Source: CAZSVE01 sp964610175 (GTDB taxonomy: Bacteria > Pseudomonadota > Gammaproteobacteria > HK1). Taken from it: a stretch of 35,488 nucleotides of DNA. Below are positions 24,410 through 32,390 of the stretch, in pieces. The translations under genes were made by a program, and so were the position numbers. The stretch covers positions 1 through 35,488 of the forward strand of contig CAZSVE010000027.1 of the NCBI GenBank assembly GCA_964610175.1, read 5' to 3'. The notes below the pieces were generated by a model. It was given only the letters and a program-made list of their open reading frames with translations, was not told where the DNA came from and ran no database searches. Numbering within the stretch: the first letter of the stretch is position 1; the number at the start of each line of letters is the position of its first letter.

Positions 24410-26881
24410 ATGAAAAGAATGCTAATCAACGCGAATCAGCCAGAAGAGATACGCGTAGCGATGGTCGACGGTCAGCATCTATATGACCTCGATATAGAAG
24501 TACGAACACGAGAACAAAAAAAAGCAAACATATACAAGGGAAAAATTACCAGGGTCGAGCCAAGCCTCGAAGCAGCTTTCGTCGACTTTGGCGTAGATCG
24601 CCATGGCTTCCTGCCATTAAAGGAGATCTCACGGGGATACTTCGTCAACAAAGACATCGACGGACCCGTCACGATTCGCGAGGTCATCGAGGAAAGTCAG
24701 GAACTCATCGTCCAGGTGGATAAGGAGGAACGGGGCACGAAAGGAGCTGCGCTCACCACCTTTGTAAGCCTTGCCGGTCGTTATATGGTACTGATGCCGA
24801 ATAATCCACGTGCGGGAGGGATTTCCCGACGGGTGGAAGGCGAAGAGCGCGCCGCTTTGCGTGAGATCCTAAGCAGGCTCGATGTACCTTCTGGCATGGG
24901 CCTTATCGTACGCACTGCCGGCGTCGGTAAGTCTGCGGAAGAATTGCAATGGGATCTGGATTACCTTTTGCAGGTCTGGAACGCCATATATGCAGCGGCT
25001 CGCGAGTGCAGCGCCCCATTTCTCATCTTTCAGGAAAGTAACCTCATCATCCGCGCCATCCGAGATTACTTTCGACAAGACATCAGCGAGATCCTTATCG
25101 ACAACCAGGAACTCTATGAGCAGGCACGGGATTTCATCGGCCAGATCATGCCCCAGAACCTCAACAAAGTGAAACACTATGAGGATCAAGTGCCGCTTTT
25201 CAGCCGATACCAGATCGAAAGTCAAATCGAATCGGCATTCGGTCGTTCGGTACGCTTACCATCCGGGGGCTCTATCGTTATCGACCATACCGAAGCCCTG
25301 GCATCCATCGATATCAATTCTGCTCGCTCTACCAAAGGTGGGGATATCGAAGAAACCGCTTTGAACACGAATTTGGAAGCCACGGATGAGATCGCCCGTC
25401 AACTGCGACTACGCGACCTTGGCGGGTTGATCGTCATCGATTTCATCGATATGACACCGATCAAAAATCAGCGTGAGGTGGAAAATCGTCTATGGAATGC
25501 GCTCAAGGCCGATCGCGCCCGTGTACAATGCGGGCGCATTTCTCGATTCGGGCTCATGGAAATGTCTCGGCAACGCCTACGGCCTTCCCTGGGTGATTCC
25601 AGTCAGCTGGTTTGTCCTCGCTGCAATGGCCGTGGCAGCGTACGGGGCATCGAATCCCTGGCGCTCTCCATCCTCCGTATTCTGGAGGAAGACGCCATGA
25701 AAGACAAAACCGGTAAAATCGTAGCCAAGTTGCCTATCGACGTCGGCACCTACCTCCTAAATGAAAAGCGTGACGTTATTTACGCCATGGAAAAACGTCA
25801 GCAGATCTCCATTATCATTGTCCCGGATCCCGGTATAGAAACCCCTCATTACGAAGTACGCCGCGTTCGGCAAGACGAAATCCCCTCGGGGACATCCAAG
25901 CCCAGCTACGAACTCATGGACAATGAACGAGGCGTGCCGGATTTCGTTACCGCCACATCACAACGCGCCTCGCTACCCGAACCCGCCGTCAAGTCGGTCT
26001 CTCCCACGACACCCGTACCAGTATCGGCCGCCACCAAAAAAAGAACCGAAGGAGGATTCATTCGCAAACTATGGAAGAGCCTGTTCGGATCATCCGACGA
26101 ATCGGTGGAAAAAGCCGATCCAAAACCCGCCGCCAACCGGGCATTGCGCAATAGCGGAAACAGCGGGCATTCACGGCGCCGAAATTCCCAAGAGGGCAGG
26201 CGTCGAACGTCCGGCAAACGGGAAGAACGTCTCAAGGATCGCCCAGTACAAAGCGAGGAATCCAAACAATCCGAAACCGATAACGCGGTCTCGCAGAAAC
26301 CATCCCAAGCACCAACCAAGACCGAAACCCCACGTTCCAGCGGCCGCGAAGAAACAAAACCCAACGCATCTCAGCCCGACGATAAGCCAGCTACCTCCGG
26401 ACGCCCCCGATCGCGTCGATCGTCCTCCAACACGCGCCGTCGCAATCCAGGACGGGGCCGGCAACGCGCCGCCAACGCCGAAGCCGGGCAACAGGCGACG
26501 CCACTACGCTCTGCTGCTGCATCCGAAACACCTCCACCTCCATCCACGGGAACCGATACCCCCAGCGATACCGCCACCAAAGAGGCGCCATCGGTAACAG
26601 TTTCCCAAGAAACCCGTCCCACCAGCGATACCGCGACAAAAGAAAATCCGAAACCGCAACCGGAAGCCCCCGAAAAACCTCAGTCAGAGACAGTTGCCGG
26701 AAAAAAACCATCCAAGGAAACCGACCATGACACAACCTCTACCCGGAGTAATGCTCCCGAAGTCGTTGTCCCCGAGGTTACTCCTGCCAAGGTCACTCCG
26801 CCCGACACCGTCGCTTCCCAAACCGATGTCGCCACATCAGCCCCTTCCCAAACAACCCAACAAGCCCAGGCCAAAGAATAA
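24410..26881 (+). CDS. rne: Ribonuclease E
   Basis: An 823-residue endoribonuclease that starts mRNA decay and matures rRNA and tRNA. The catalytic half is highly conserved. It has an S1 RNA-binding domain (NIYKGKITRVEPSLEAAFVD, about 40-59), a 5' sensor region (NNPRAGGISRR, GLIVRTAGVGKSA), and the DNase I-like domain with catalytic D301 (ASIDINSAR) and D344 (IVIDFIDMTP). The zinc-link is CPRC (C402, C405). From about residue 500 it becomes a low-complexity Pro/Ser/Thr/Arg-rich scaffold. Within it, GGFIRKLWKSLFG (548-560) looks like the amphipathic membrane-targeting segment A, and Arg-rich RNA-binding patches follow. The long tail separates it from RNase G. It is directly followed by mpl, with no gap. 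Confidence 0.96.
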   Translation: MKRMLINANQPEEIRVAMVDGQHLYDLDIEVRTREQKKANIYKGKITRVEPSLEAAFVDFGVDRHGFLPLKEISRGYFVNKDIDGPVTIREVIEESQELIVQVDKEERGTKGAALTTFVSLAGRYMVLMPNNPRAGGISRRVEGEERAALREILSRLDVPSGMGLIVRTAGVGKSAEELQWDLDYLLQVWNAIYAAARECSAPFLIFQESNLIIRAIRDYFRQDISEILIDNQELYEQARDFIGQIMPQNLNKVKHYEDQVPLFSRYQIESQIESAFGRSVRLPSGGSIVIDHTEALASIDINSARSTKGGDIEETALNTNLEATDEIARQLRLRDLGGLIVIDFIDMTPIKNQREVENRLWNALKADRARVQCGRISRFGLMEMSRQRLRPSLGDSSQLVCPRCNGRGSVRGIESLALSILRILEEDAMKDKTGKIVAKLPIDVGTYLLNEKRDVIYAMEKRQQISIIIVPDPGIETPHYEVRRVRQDEIPSGTSKPSYELMDNERGVPDFVTATSQRASLPEPAVKSVSPTTPVPVSAATKKRTEGGFIRKLWKSLFGSSDESVEKADPKPAANRALRNSGNSGHSRRRNSQEGRRRTSGKREERLKDRPVQSEESKQSETDNAVSQKPSQAPTKTETPRSSGREETKPNASQPDDKPATSGRPRSRRSSSNTRRRNPGRGRQRAANAEAGQQATPLRSAAASETPPPPSTGTDTPSDTATKEAPSVTVSQETRPTSDTATKENPKPQPEAPEKPQSETVAGKKPSKETDHDTTSTRSNAPEVVVPEVTPAKVTPPDTVASQTDVATSAPSQTTQQAQAKE

Positions 26882-28279
26882 ATGCACCTGCACATCCTGG
26901 GTATCTGTGGCACATTCATGGCGGGCGTCGCTATTCTCGCCCGCCAACTCGGTCATCGGGTAACCGGCCAAGATGCGGGGATCTACCCCCCCATGAGCGA
27001 CCAGTTGGCCTTGGCGGATATCCCGGTGCAAGAAGGCTACTCGGCAAAATACCTTCGGCCATCCCCCGATTGCGTACTCGTCGGCAATGCACTCTCCCGA
27101 GGGAATGAAGCTGTGGAATACATGCTCGACCATCGCCTGCCATTCCTGTCCGGGCCCGCATGGTTGGCGGAAAACGTCCTCGAGGATCGCTGGGTGCTTG
27201 CCGTCGCCGGTACGCACGGCAAGACCACCACATCCGCCCTATTGGCCTTCATCCTCGACAGCGCCGATTGCTTCTCATCCCCCGTGAATCCGGGATTCCT
27301 CATCGGTGGAATCCCGCAAAACTTCGGCATATCCGCCCGCCTCGGTGATTCCCCCTTCTTTGTCGTCGAGGCCGATGAATACGACACGGCATTCTTCGAC
27401 AAGCGATCCAAATTCATCCATTACCATCCACGAACGCTCATTCTCAACAACCTCGAATTCGACCACGGAGATATCTTCCTCGACCTTGCCGCCATTCAGA
27501 CCCAATTCCACCACCTGGTGCGCACCATCCCCAGTAATGGGCGCATCCTATACGCCGAGGAAGATCAGGCCATCCGACAGGTATTGACCATGGGGTGCTG
27601 GACACCGGTCGAGGGCCTTGGCGCATCCGGGATATGGCAGGCAAAATACCCGCAAGGACGCCTGGAGGCAGGTGACGGCAGTCGCTTTTCCGTCTGGCAC
27701 CAGGGAGAAGAATCCGGGCAGGTCGATTGGCAACTCATCGGGCACCACAACGTCCAGAACGCCCTGGGCGCCATTGCCGCAGCCCATCATGCCGGTGTCC
27801 CCGTGGCATCCAGTTGCCGCGCCCTCGGCGGATTCCGTGGCGTCAAGCGGCGCCTGGAAAGATGCGGCACCGTCCGTGGCATCACCATCTACGACGACTT
27901 CGCCCACCACCCCACCGCCATTGCGGCAACGCTCGAAGGATTACGGGCGCGAGTCGGTGAGCAACGCATCATCGCCGTCCTCGAACCCCGCTCCAACACC
28001 ATGCGCCTCGGCATCCATCGTCATGCCCTGGCCCCCGCCCTTGCCGACGCCGACCTCGCCTGGATCCACGTCCCACCCGGTCTCGACTGGGACGCCGATT
28101 CCGTGGTCGCGCAGTTCGGCCCCGGTGGTCACCTCCGGGATGACATCGATGCCATCATCGGCGACATCGTCAGGATCGCTCGCCCGCAAGACAACGTGGT
28201 TATCATGAGCAACGGCGGCTTCGGAGGCATACAGCAGAGGCTCCTTTCGGCGCTTCGGGAACAACCCCCCCCCCAATAA
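26882..28279 (+). CDS. mpl: Murein tripeptide ligase Mpl
   Basis: A cytoplasmic recycling ligase that attaches L-Ala-gamma-D-Glu-meso-DAP tripeptide from wall turnover to UDP-MurNAc. It has 465 residues. The N-terminal HILGICGTFMAGVAILARQL (4-23) is typical of Mpl rather than MurC. P-loop AGTHGKTTTSALL (109-121), EADEYDTAFFDKRSKFIHY and DDFAHHPTAI follow, then EPRSNTMRLG, also Mpl-specific. The ATG comes directly after the rne stop, so the two are probably co-transcribed. The last codons run through ten C bases. Codon use is clearly more GC-rich than in the dcw mur genes. Confidence 0.95.
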   Translation: MHLHILGICGTFMAGVAILARQLGHRVTGQDAGIYPPMSDQLALADIPVQEGYSAKYLRPSPDCVLVGNALSRGNEAVEYMLDHRLPFLSGPAWLAENVLEDRWVLAVAGTHGKTTTSALLAFILDSADCFSSPVNPGFLIGGIPQNFGISARLGDSPFFVVEADEYDTAFFDKRSKFIHYHPRTLILNNLEFDHGDIFLDLAAIQTQFHHLVRTIPSNGRILYAEEDQAIRQVLTMGCWTPVEGLGASGIWQAKYPQGRLEAGDGSRFSVWHQGEESGQVDWQLIGHHNVQNALGAIAAAHHAGVPVASSCRALGGFRGVKRRLERCGTVRGITIYDDFAHHPTAIAATLEGLRARVGEQRIIAVLEPRSNTMRLGIHRHALAPALADADLAWIHVPPGLDWDADSVVAQFGPGGHLRDDIDAIIGDIVRIARPQDNVVIMSNGGFGGIQQRLLSALREQPPPQ

Positions 28280-28385
28280 TTCCCATCCGATTCATGGATT
28301 TCTCTCTCTCAGTCTCCTCTTCCAAGGGAAGAGACGTTTCCTTATCATTACGAAATCCAGGAACACCTCGCCCACGAACCCGTCG

Positions 28386-28907
28386 ATGCATTCAATCATG
28401 AAAGACACTTCCCCCACCGAATTCACCATCGCCTTCACCGATCCCGACTTCAACGACGAAGAGCGCGACCGGCAAGTCCAAAACCTACTCCGTCAGGTAA
28501 AAGACCTGGAGATCATCGAGGCCGGCCCCATCCCAGACCCCAATCCACCCTCGGGCGCTAAGGCCATGGCAGGGACACTGGCCGGACTCCTCGCCATCCA
28601 GATATTGGGGATACACGTCAAGGAGATCCTCGATTATCTGCGCGATCGCCTATCCCACAAGATCATCGAATTCGAGGTCGAAGCCAATGGCAAAAGGCTC
28701 AAGGTCAAGGCATCCAACCCGGAAGAGATAGACATGGTGATGCACAAGGCCCGAGAGTTCATTCAAGCAGAGAAACCCGAATCCCCGCCAATCGAACCAA
28801 GGCAACCCAACAGGACCACCATCGAAGCGATGCGCGAATGCGAGGAGGACCTGCCTTCGTTTGCTTCCGCCGACGAGTCGATGGCACGTCTACATGAGGC
28901 TCGTTGA
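28386..28907 (+). CDS. EACC1-like small protein next to a caspase gene
   Basis: A 173-residue protein (ATG 28398 would give 169). It has an acidic start with DFNDEERDRQVQNLLRQVKD and a PPSGAKAMAGTLAGLLAIQ segment that could be a short hydrophobic helix (about 55-75). A two-strand or helix unit follows (IIEFEVEANGKRLKVKASNP), then EEIDMVMHKAREFI and a polar tail. The order (D-x-EE helix, P-x-GAK, hydrophobic helix, basic strand, P-EEI) resembles effector-associated constant component 1 (EACC1), described as a partner of caspase, TIR or protease effectors in predicted bacterial conflict systems. The match is from memory of the pattern, not a search. Its TGA stop lies in the first bases of an R2 repeat remnant. 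The caspase gene follows. Confidence 0.55.
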   Translation: MHSIMKDTSPTEFTIAFTDPDFNDEERDRQVQNLLRQVKDLEIIEAGPIPDPNPPSGAKAMAGTLAGLLAIQILGIHVKEILDYLRDRLSHKIIEFEVEANGKRLKVKASNPEEIDMVMHKAREFIQAEKPESPPIEPRQPNRTTIEAMRECEEDLPSFASADESMARLHEAR

Positions 28908-28936
28908 TTTGTTTATTTCCCGCTCATCTTCGCAAA
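28905..28936 (+). repeat. Dispersed repeat R2, truncated copy 4
   Basis: The 32 bases from TTGATTTGTTTATTTCCCGC to TTCGCAAA are identical to the start of the copy at 23389; the rest is missing. It provides the stop codon of the upstream gene and leaves about 65 bp before the caspase gene. Confidence 0.8.
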
Positions 28937-28992
28937 CCGAACGATGAAACCTCGACCCTGGCGCGGCTTGACTCCCATTCCGAACGATTCCA

Positions 28993-30288
28993 TTGAACCA
29001 TGACGAAACACGCCCTCCTCATTGTGGGGCCAGTGAACATCCTTCCGAGGCCCTTGCTCCACTCCCGGCGGCGCTGCGGGATATCGAAGCCGTAAGAAAG
29101 GTCCTGATCCACCCGGAGAGGGGTGGATTTCCGGAATCCAACGTCACGATGCTCGAAAACCCCGGAAGATTGGCGACCGAGCTCGCCATTGAGACCCTGT
29201 TCTCGGAGCGGCAGGGGGGGACCGACCTGGTGCTGTTCTTCTTCTCCGGCCATGGTATCAAGGGCGACATGGGCCGACTCTATCTCGCCACCCGAGATAC
29301 CGGCAAGACACTCAAAGGGGAATTGCGCCGCGCCACCGCCGTGGCCGCCACCACCGTACACGACTACATGGAGTGTAGTCGTTCCCGACGTCAGGTGGTC
29401 ATTCTGGACAGTTGCTTCAGCGGTGCCTTTCCGGAAGGCCTTTCTATCAAGGACGGCGGTAGGATCGACATTCACAATCAGCTCGGCGGCGAGGGGCGGG
29501 CTATCCTCGCCTCCTCCAGCTCTAGCCAATATTCCTTCGAACACAAAGACGAGGGGCTGTCTCTCTATACCGGTTTCCTGGTCCAGGGCATCGAGACCGG
29601 AGAGGCCGACCGCAACGGAAACGGCATCATCACCATCGGCGACCTCCACGGCTATGTCCGCCAAAAGGTCCGGGAGGCGCAACCAGCCATGAATCCCGAG
29701 ATCTATCCGGGCAAGGAGGGTTACGCCATCCACATCGCTCAGTCGCCCCTGGGCGACCCCGAAGAGAGATACGCCAGGGAGGTAACTCAATCCATCAGCC
29801 ATCGGGGAGAGATAGTTTCTGTTGCGGCCCGCGCCAACCTGGATGACTGGCGTGGCAGACTTGGGCTGGATCCACAAACCTACGATGCCATCGAAGCAGA
29901 AATCATGGCGGGCCAACGGGAGGGATTCCGCAAAAAATGCCAGGAATACGGCGAGGTCGTCAGGAAAATACTGGAGAACCAGGGGAGTATCGAGGCCGAA
30001 GCGACGCATCTCCGAAGACGCTGGCAGATGCTGAAACTGACCGATGATGATGCACGGAAGATCGAGGTCGAGATGGAGCTGGAAATCGTCGCAAAGCGTC
30101 AACGGCATGAATGGCACCTGCAAAGATATGCCGTGCTGTTCGAAGAGGCCATTCGCCAGGAAAGCCCTGCACTCTCCGAAGAAACCAAAGCGGAGATGGC
30201 CGGGATTCGGCAAATCCTCGAACTGATATGTTTTAACTTGCAAGTAACTGTGCCAGAAAGGAAATTTTCTGGCACAGTTCTTGTCTAA
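28993..30288 (+). CDS. Caspase-fold protease with helical tail, damaged at both ends
   Basis: A caspase-family (C14/metacaspase-like) cysteine protease. The open frame from TTG 28993 gives 431 residues. The catalytic pair is intact: H87 in LVLFFFSGHG and C141 in VVILDSCFSGAF. The domain runs to about residue 255, then a helical region carries two copies of a motif (LGLDPQTYDAIEAEI near 295, LKLTDDDARKIEVEM near 350). The expected first strand is in another frame: ATG 29000 reads MTKHALLI, then a 2-nt excess near 29024-29026 shifts it from GASEHPSEALAPLP. From residue 412 (codons from 30226) the sequence is encoded by palindromic element copy C, so ICFNLQVTVPERKFSGTVLV is not native. The gene probably continued into the WD40 frame downstream. 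It may be a pseudogene or a shortened active protease. Confidence 0.85.
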   Translation: MNHDETRPPHCGASEHPSEALAPLPAALRDIEAVRKVLIHPERGGFPESNVTMLENPGRLATELAIETLFSERQGGTDLVLFFFSGHGIKGDMGRLYLATRDTGKTLKGELRRATAVAATTVHDYMECSRSRRQVVILDSCFSGAFPEGLSIKDGGRIDIHNQLGGEGRAILASSSSSQYSFEHKDEGLSLYTGFLVQGIETGEADRNGNGIITIGDLHGYVRQKVREAQPAMNPEIYPGKEGYAIHIAQSPLGDPEERYAREVTQSISHRGEIVSVAARANLDDWRGRLGLDPQTYDAIEAEIMAGQREGFRKKCQEYGEVVRKILENQGSIEAEATHLRRRWQMLKLTDDDARKIEVEMELEIVAKRQRHEWHLQRYAVLFEEAIRQESPALSEETKAEMAGIRQILELICFNLQVTVPERKFSGTVLV

Positions 30289-30349
30289 AACATCAGACTT
30301 TGTGTTTTAACACTTTTAAGTTACGCAGCAAGTTAAAACATGAAGTCTA
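30222..30349 (-). repeat. Palindromic element R1, copy C (inverted)
   Basis: All 128 bp are identical to the reverse complement of copy B (18394-18521), including both 14-bp terminal repeats and the inner GTGCCAGAAA hairpin. It separates the caspase frame from the PEGA-WD40 frame. Removing 30226-30349 (124 bp) joins CTG to TCC in one open frame. Complete identity with a copy 12 kb away suggests recent movement or gene conversion. Confidence 0.92.
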
Positions 30350-30430
30350 TCCGATGAAGAGACGGAAGGGATTCAGAGGGGAGAAAAATGGCAACCCAAG
30401 AAAACGACTCTTATCGGAGCTATTGCTTCG

Positions 30431-31909
30431 TTGCTCATCGTTGGGGGGATAGGAGGGATCCTTTGGAAGGGATTCGACGAATCTGTGCAAGAAACGAAGA
30501 CATCTACTCTGCCCGTCCCTACATCTGCAACTACCGAGGAATCATCTCACTCTCCCCCAGACACCCATTCGCCTCCTGCTCAATTGCCCGCAGAATTGGT
30601 TATTGAATCCAATATCCCGAAAGCCACGGTAACTATTGATGGAAAAGACTCCGGTCTCTCAGGTTCCACTCACACTCTCGCCGCTGGTCACCACACAGTG
30701 CAGATCTCAAGTGCCGGCTATGAACCCTTTGAGACCAGTATCCAACTGGCAGCTGCAGAAAAACGAACTTTGCCTGTCATACTCACACCAAAACCGGCAC
30801 AACTCGTCGTTCGATCCAATATCTTGGGAGATACTGTAACCATTGATGGAAAAGTAGTAGGTTCTACTGGTCCTGATGCCCATGCTCTGACTCCGGGTAA
30901 ACATACCGTCCGAGTAGAGAAGGTGGGGTATGAATCCTCTGAAACTATCATCCAGCTAGTGGCAGGGGAAGAGAAGATTGTGAGGACAACTCTGAAGGAG
31001 TTAGACCCCTACGCCAACTGGAGAATATTGCAAAAGATCCAGGCACACCCAAAAGGGATTTGCTTGCCGCACTGCATTGAATTTTCCCCGGATGGGCGCA
31101 CGCTACTCTCAGGGAGTTTCGACGACACCTTTAAACTATGGGACGTGGCTAGTGGTCAGAAGATTCGAACCTTTCATGGGCATCTCAGTGATGTTCGATC
31201 CGTAACCTTTTCGCTGAACGGGCGCACCATACTCTCGGGGAGCCGCGACGGAACACTCAAATTGTGGGATGTAGCCAGTGGTAAGGCGCTTCGTACCTTA
31301 AAGGGACATTCCGGTGACGTTCGGTCGGTTGCCTTTGCTCCAGATGGCCGCACCGTGCTTTCTGGGAGTTGGGACAATACCCTAAAACTATGGGATGTCG
31401 TTAGCGGTCGAGAAATTCGCACCTTCGAGGGACATTCTGAATCTATCAGGTCAGTTGCTTTCGGATCGGACGGGCACACCATACTCTCGGGAAGCTACGA
31501 TAATACCTTGAAATTGTGGGACGTCGCGAACAGTCAAACAATCCGCACCTTCAGGGGGCATTTCGGTGCTGTGTGGTCGGTTGCTTTCTCTCCAGACAAG
31601 CGCACTGTTCTCTCGGGAAGTCGCGATGATACTCTCAAATTATGGAACATCGAAAGCGGCCAAATGATTCGTACCTTCGAGAGACATTCTGGTGATGTCA
31701 ATTCTGTTACCTTTGCGTCGGACGGACGCACGGTGCTCTCGGGAAGCGACGACAAGACTCTAAAATTGTGGGATGTAGCGAGCGGCAAAGTAATCCATAC
31801 CCTGGAGGGGCATTCCGGTATCGTTCGTTCCGTTGCCTTTTCCCCGGATGGTCTGCGAGCGGCATCGGGAGATTCGGGTGGGGTGCTCATTTTGTGGGGA
31901 AGCGAATGA
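30431..31909 (+). CDS. Membrane-anchored 2xPEGA, 7xWD40 protein (3' part of a split gene)
   Basis: The frame is open from 30344 just inside the palindromic element, but the only canonical start is TTG 30431, in the middle of a membrane helix. Before it the frame reads SDEETEGIQRGEKWQPKKTT, then LIGAIASLLIVGGIGGILW (the helix). A Ser/Pro/Thr linker follows, then two PEGA domains (AELVIESNIPKATVTIDGKD and AQLVVRSNILGDTVTIDGKV, each ending in a GYE motif). Seven WD40 repeats follow, each with GH...V.SV.F..DGRT.LSGS.D.TLKLWDV, making a full propeller. WD40 propellers bind protein partners. Basic residues before the helix suggest the PEGA and WD40 part is outside the cytoplasm. It is probably the sensor half of the caspase protein upstream. 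Confidence 0.85.
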   Translation: MLIVGGIGGILWKGFDESVQETKTSTLPVPTSATTEESSHSPPDTHSPPAQLPAELVIESNIPKATVTIDGKDSGLSGSTHTLAAGHHTVQISSAGYEPFETSIQLAAAEKRTLPVILTPKPAQLVVRSNILGDTVTIDGKVVGSTGPDAHALTPGKHTVRVEKVGYESSETIIQLVAGEEKIVRTTLKELDPYANWRILQKIQAHPKGICLPHCIEFSPDGRTLLSGSFDDTFKLWDVASGQKIRTFHGHLSDVRSVTFSLNGRTILSGSRDGTLKLWDVASGKALRTLKGHSGDVRSVAFAPDGRTVLSGSWDNTLKLWDVVSGREIRTFEGHSESIRSVAFGSDGHTILSGSYDNTLKLWDVANSQTIRTFRGHFGAVWSVAFSPDKRTVLSGSRDDTLKLWNIESGQMIRTFERHSGDVNSVTFASDGRTVLSGSDDKTLKLWDVASGKVIHTLEGHSGIVRSVAFSPDGLRAASGDSGGVLILWGSE

Positions 31910-32390
31910 ATCGGGGATTGGGAACGGTGAAGGTTTTCGATTCTTCACTGGCAATTCCTGGCCCCGGAAACGGGGGGGGGCAACGGCCTCTGAGAAAAGG
32001 GATGAATAGGGGAACGCTCTTTCTCTCCCCCAGCCCGGACTTAGCCGAAACAAAAGATTTCTGGTTGACTTGCACTTTGTCATTTCGAGCGCAGCGAGAA
32101 ATGACAATCGAAATCTTTTGATCGTTTTTTCGAAGATTTTCCGGGTGAAGGACCAAGTCCACGGGCACCTGAAACGCCGAGGTCATTTCTGGGAGAGCGA
32201 GGCTCAAGCCTTCACCTGCCGAGCCGAGAATGGCCCAGGTTTGCATCCGATGTGCCCGGTAGAAACTGCCCTTCCGAATCGGCGGGAAGCCTCGCCACCC
32301 TTCCCCTCCCAATGAATATGGTGGCCTTTTTGGCATACCGCCCAGCTAAGCTGGATCGGTATTTCCACGAAGAGGACAAGAGACGCCTTT
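31910..32390. other. Gap with nested hairpin between convergent genes
   Basis: No gene seen. TGTCATTTC and GAAATGACA (32078-32106) form a stem around GAGCGCAGCGA, a type of extragenic palindrome seen in many bacteria. An outer pair AAAAGATTT/AAATCTTTT (32052-32060, 32111-32119) encloses it. Lying between convergent genes, it could end transcription from both sides. Confidence 0.5.

Noticed and set aside
26540..26640. Repeated SDTATKE in the RNase E tail as a tandem-repeat domain
   Set aside because: Only two units in a low-complexity tail; likely local duplication.
28265..28274. Run of ten C bases at the end of mpl as a phase-variation tract
   Set aside because: It affects only the last few codons after all conserved motifs, so slippage would hardly change function.
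28924..30243. Long open frame (439 codons) on the minus strand opposite the caspase gene
   Set aside because: No recognisable motifs. The plus strand has the caspase dyad and domain order, and a GC-rich gene often leaves an open antisense frame.
30388..30606. ATG-start frame (MATQEND...) as the true start of the WD40 protein
   Set aside because: It is in a different frame from the PEGA and WD40 domains and has no motif; the correct frame reads through a membrane helix at the same place.
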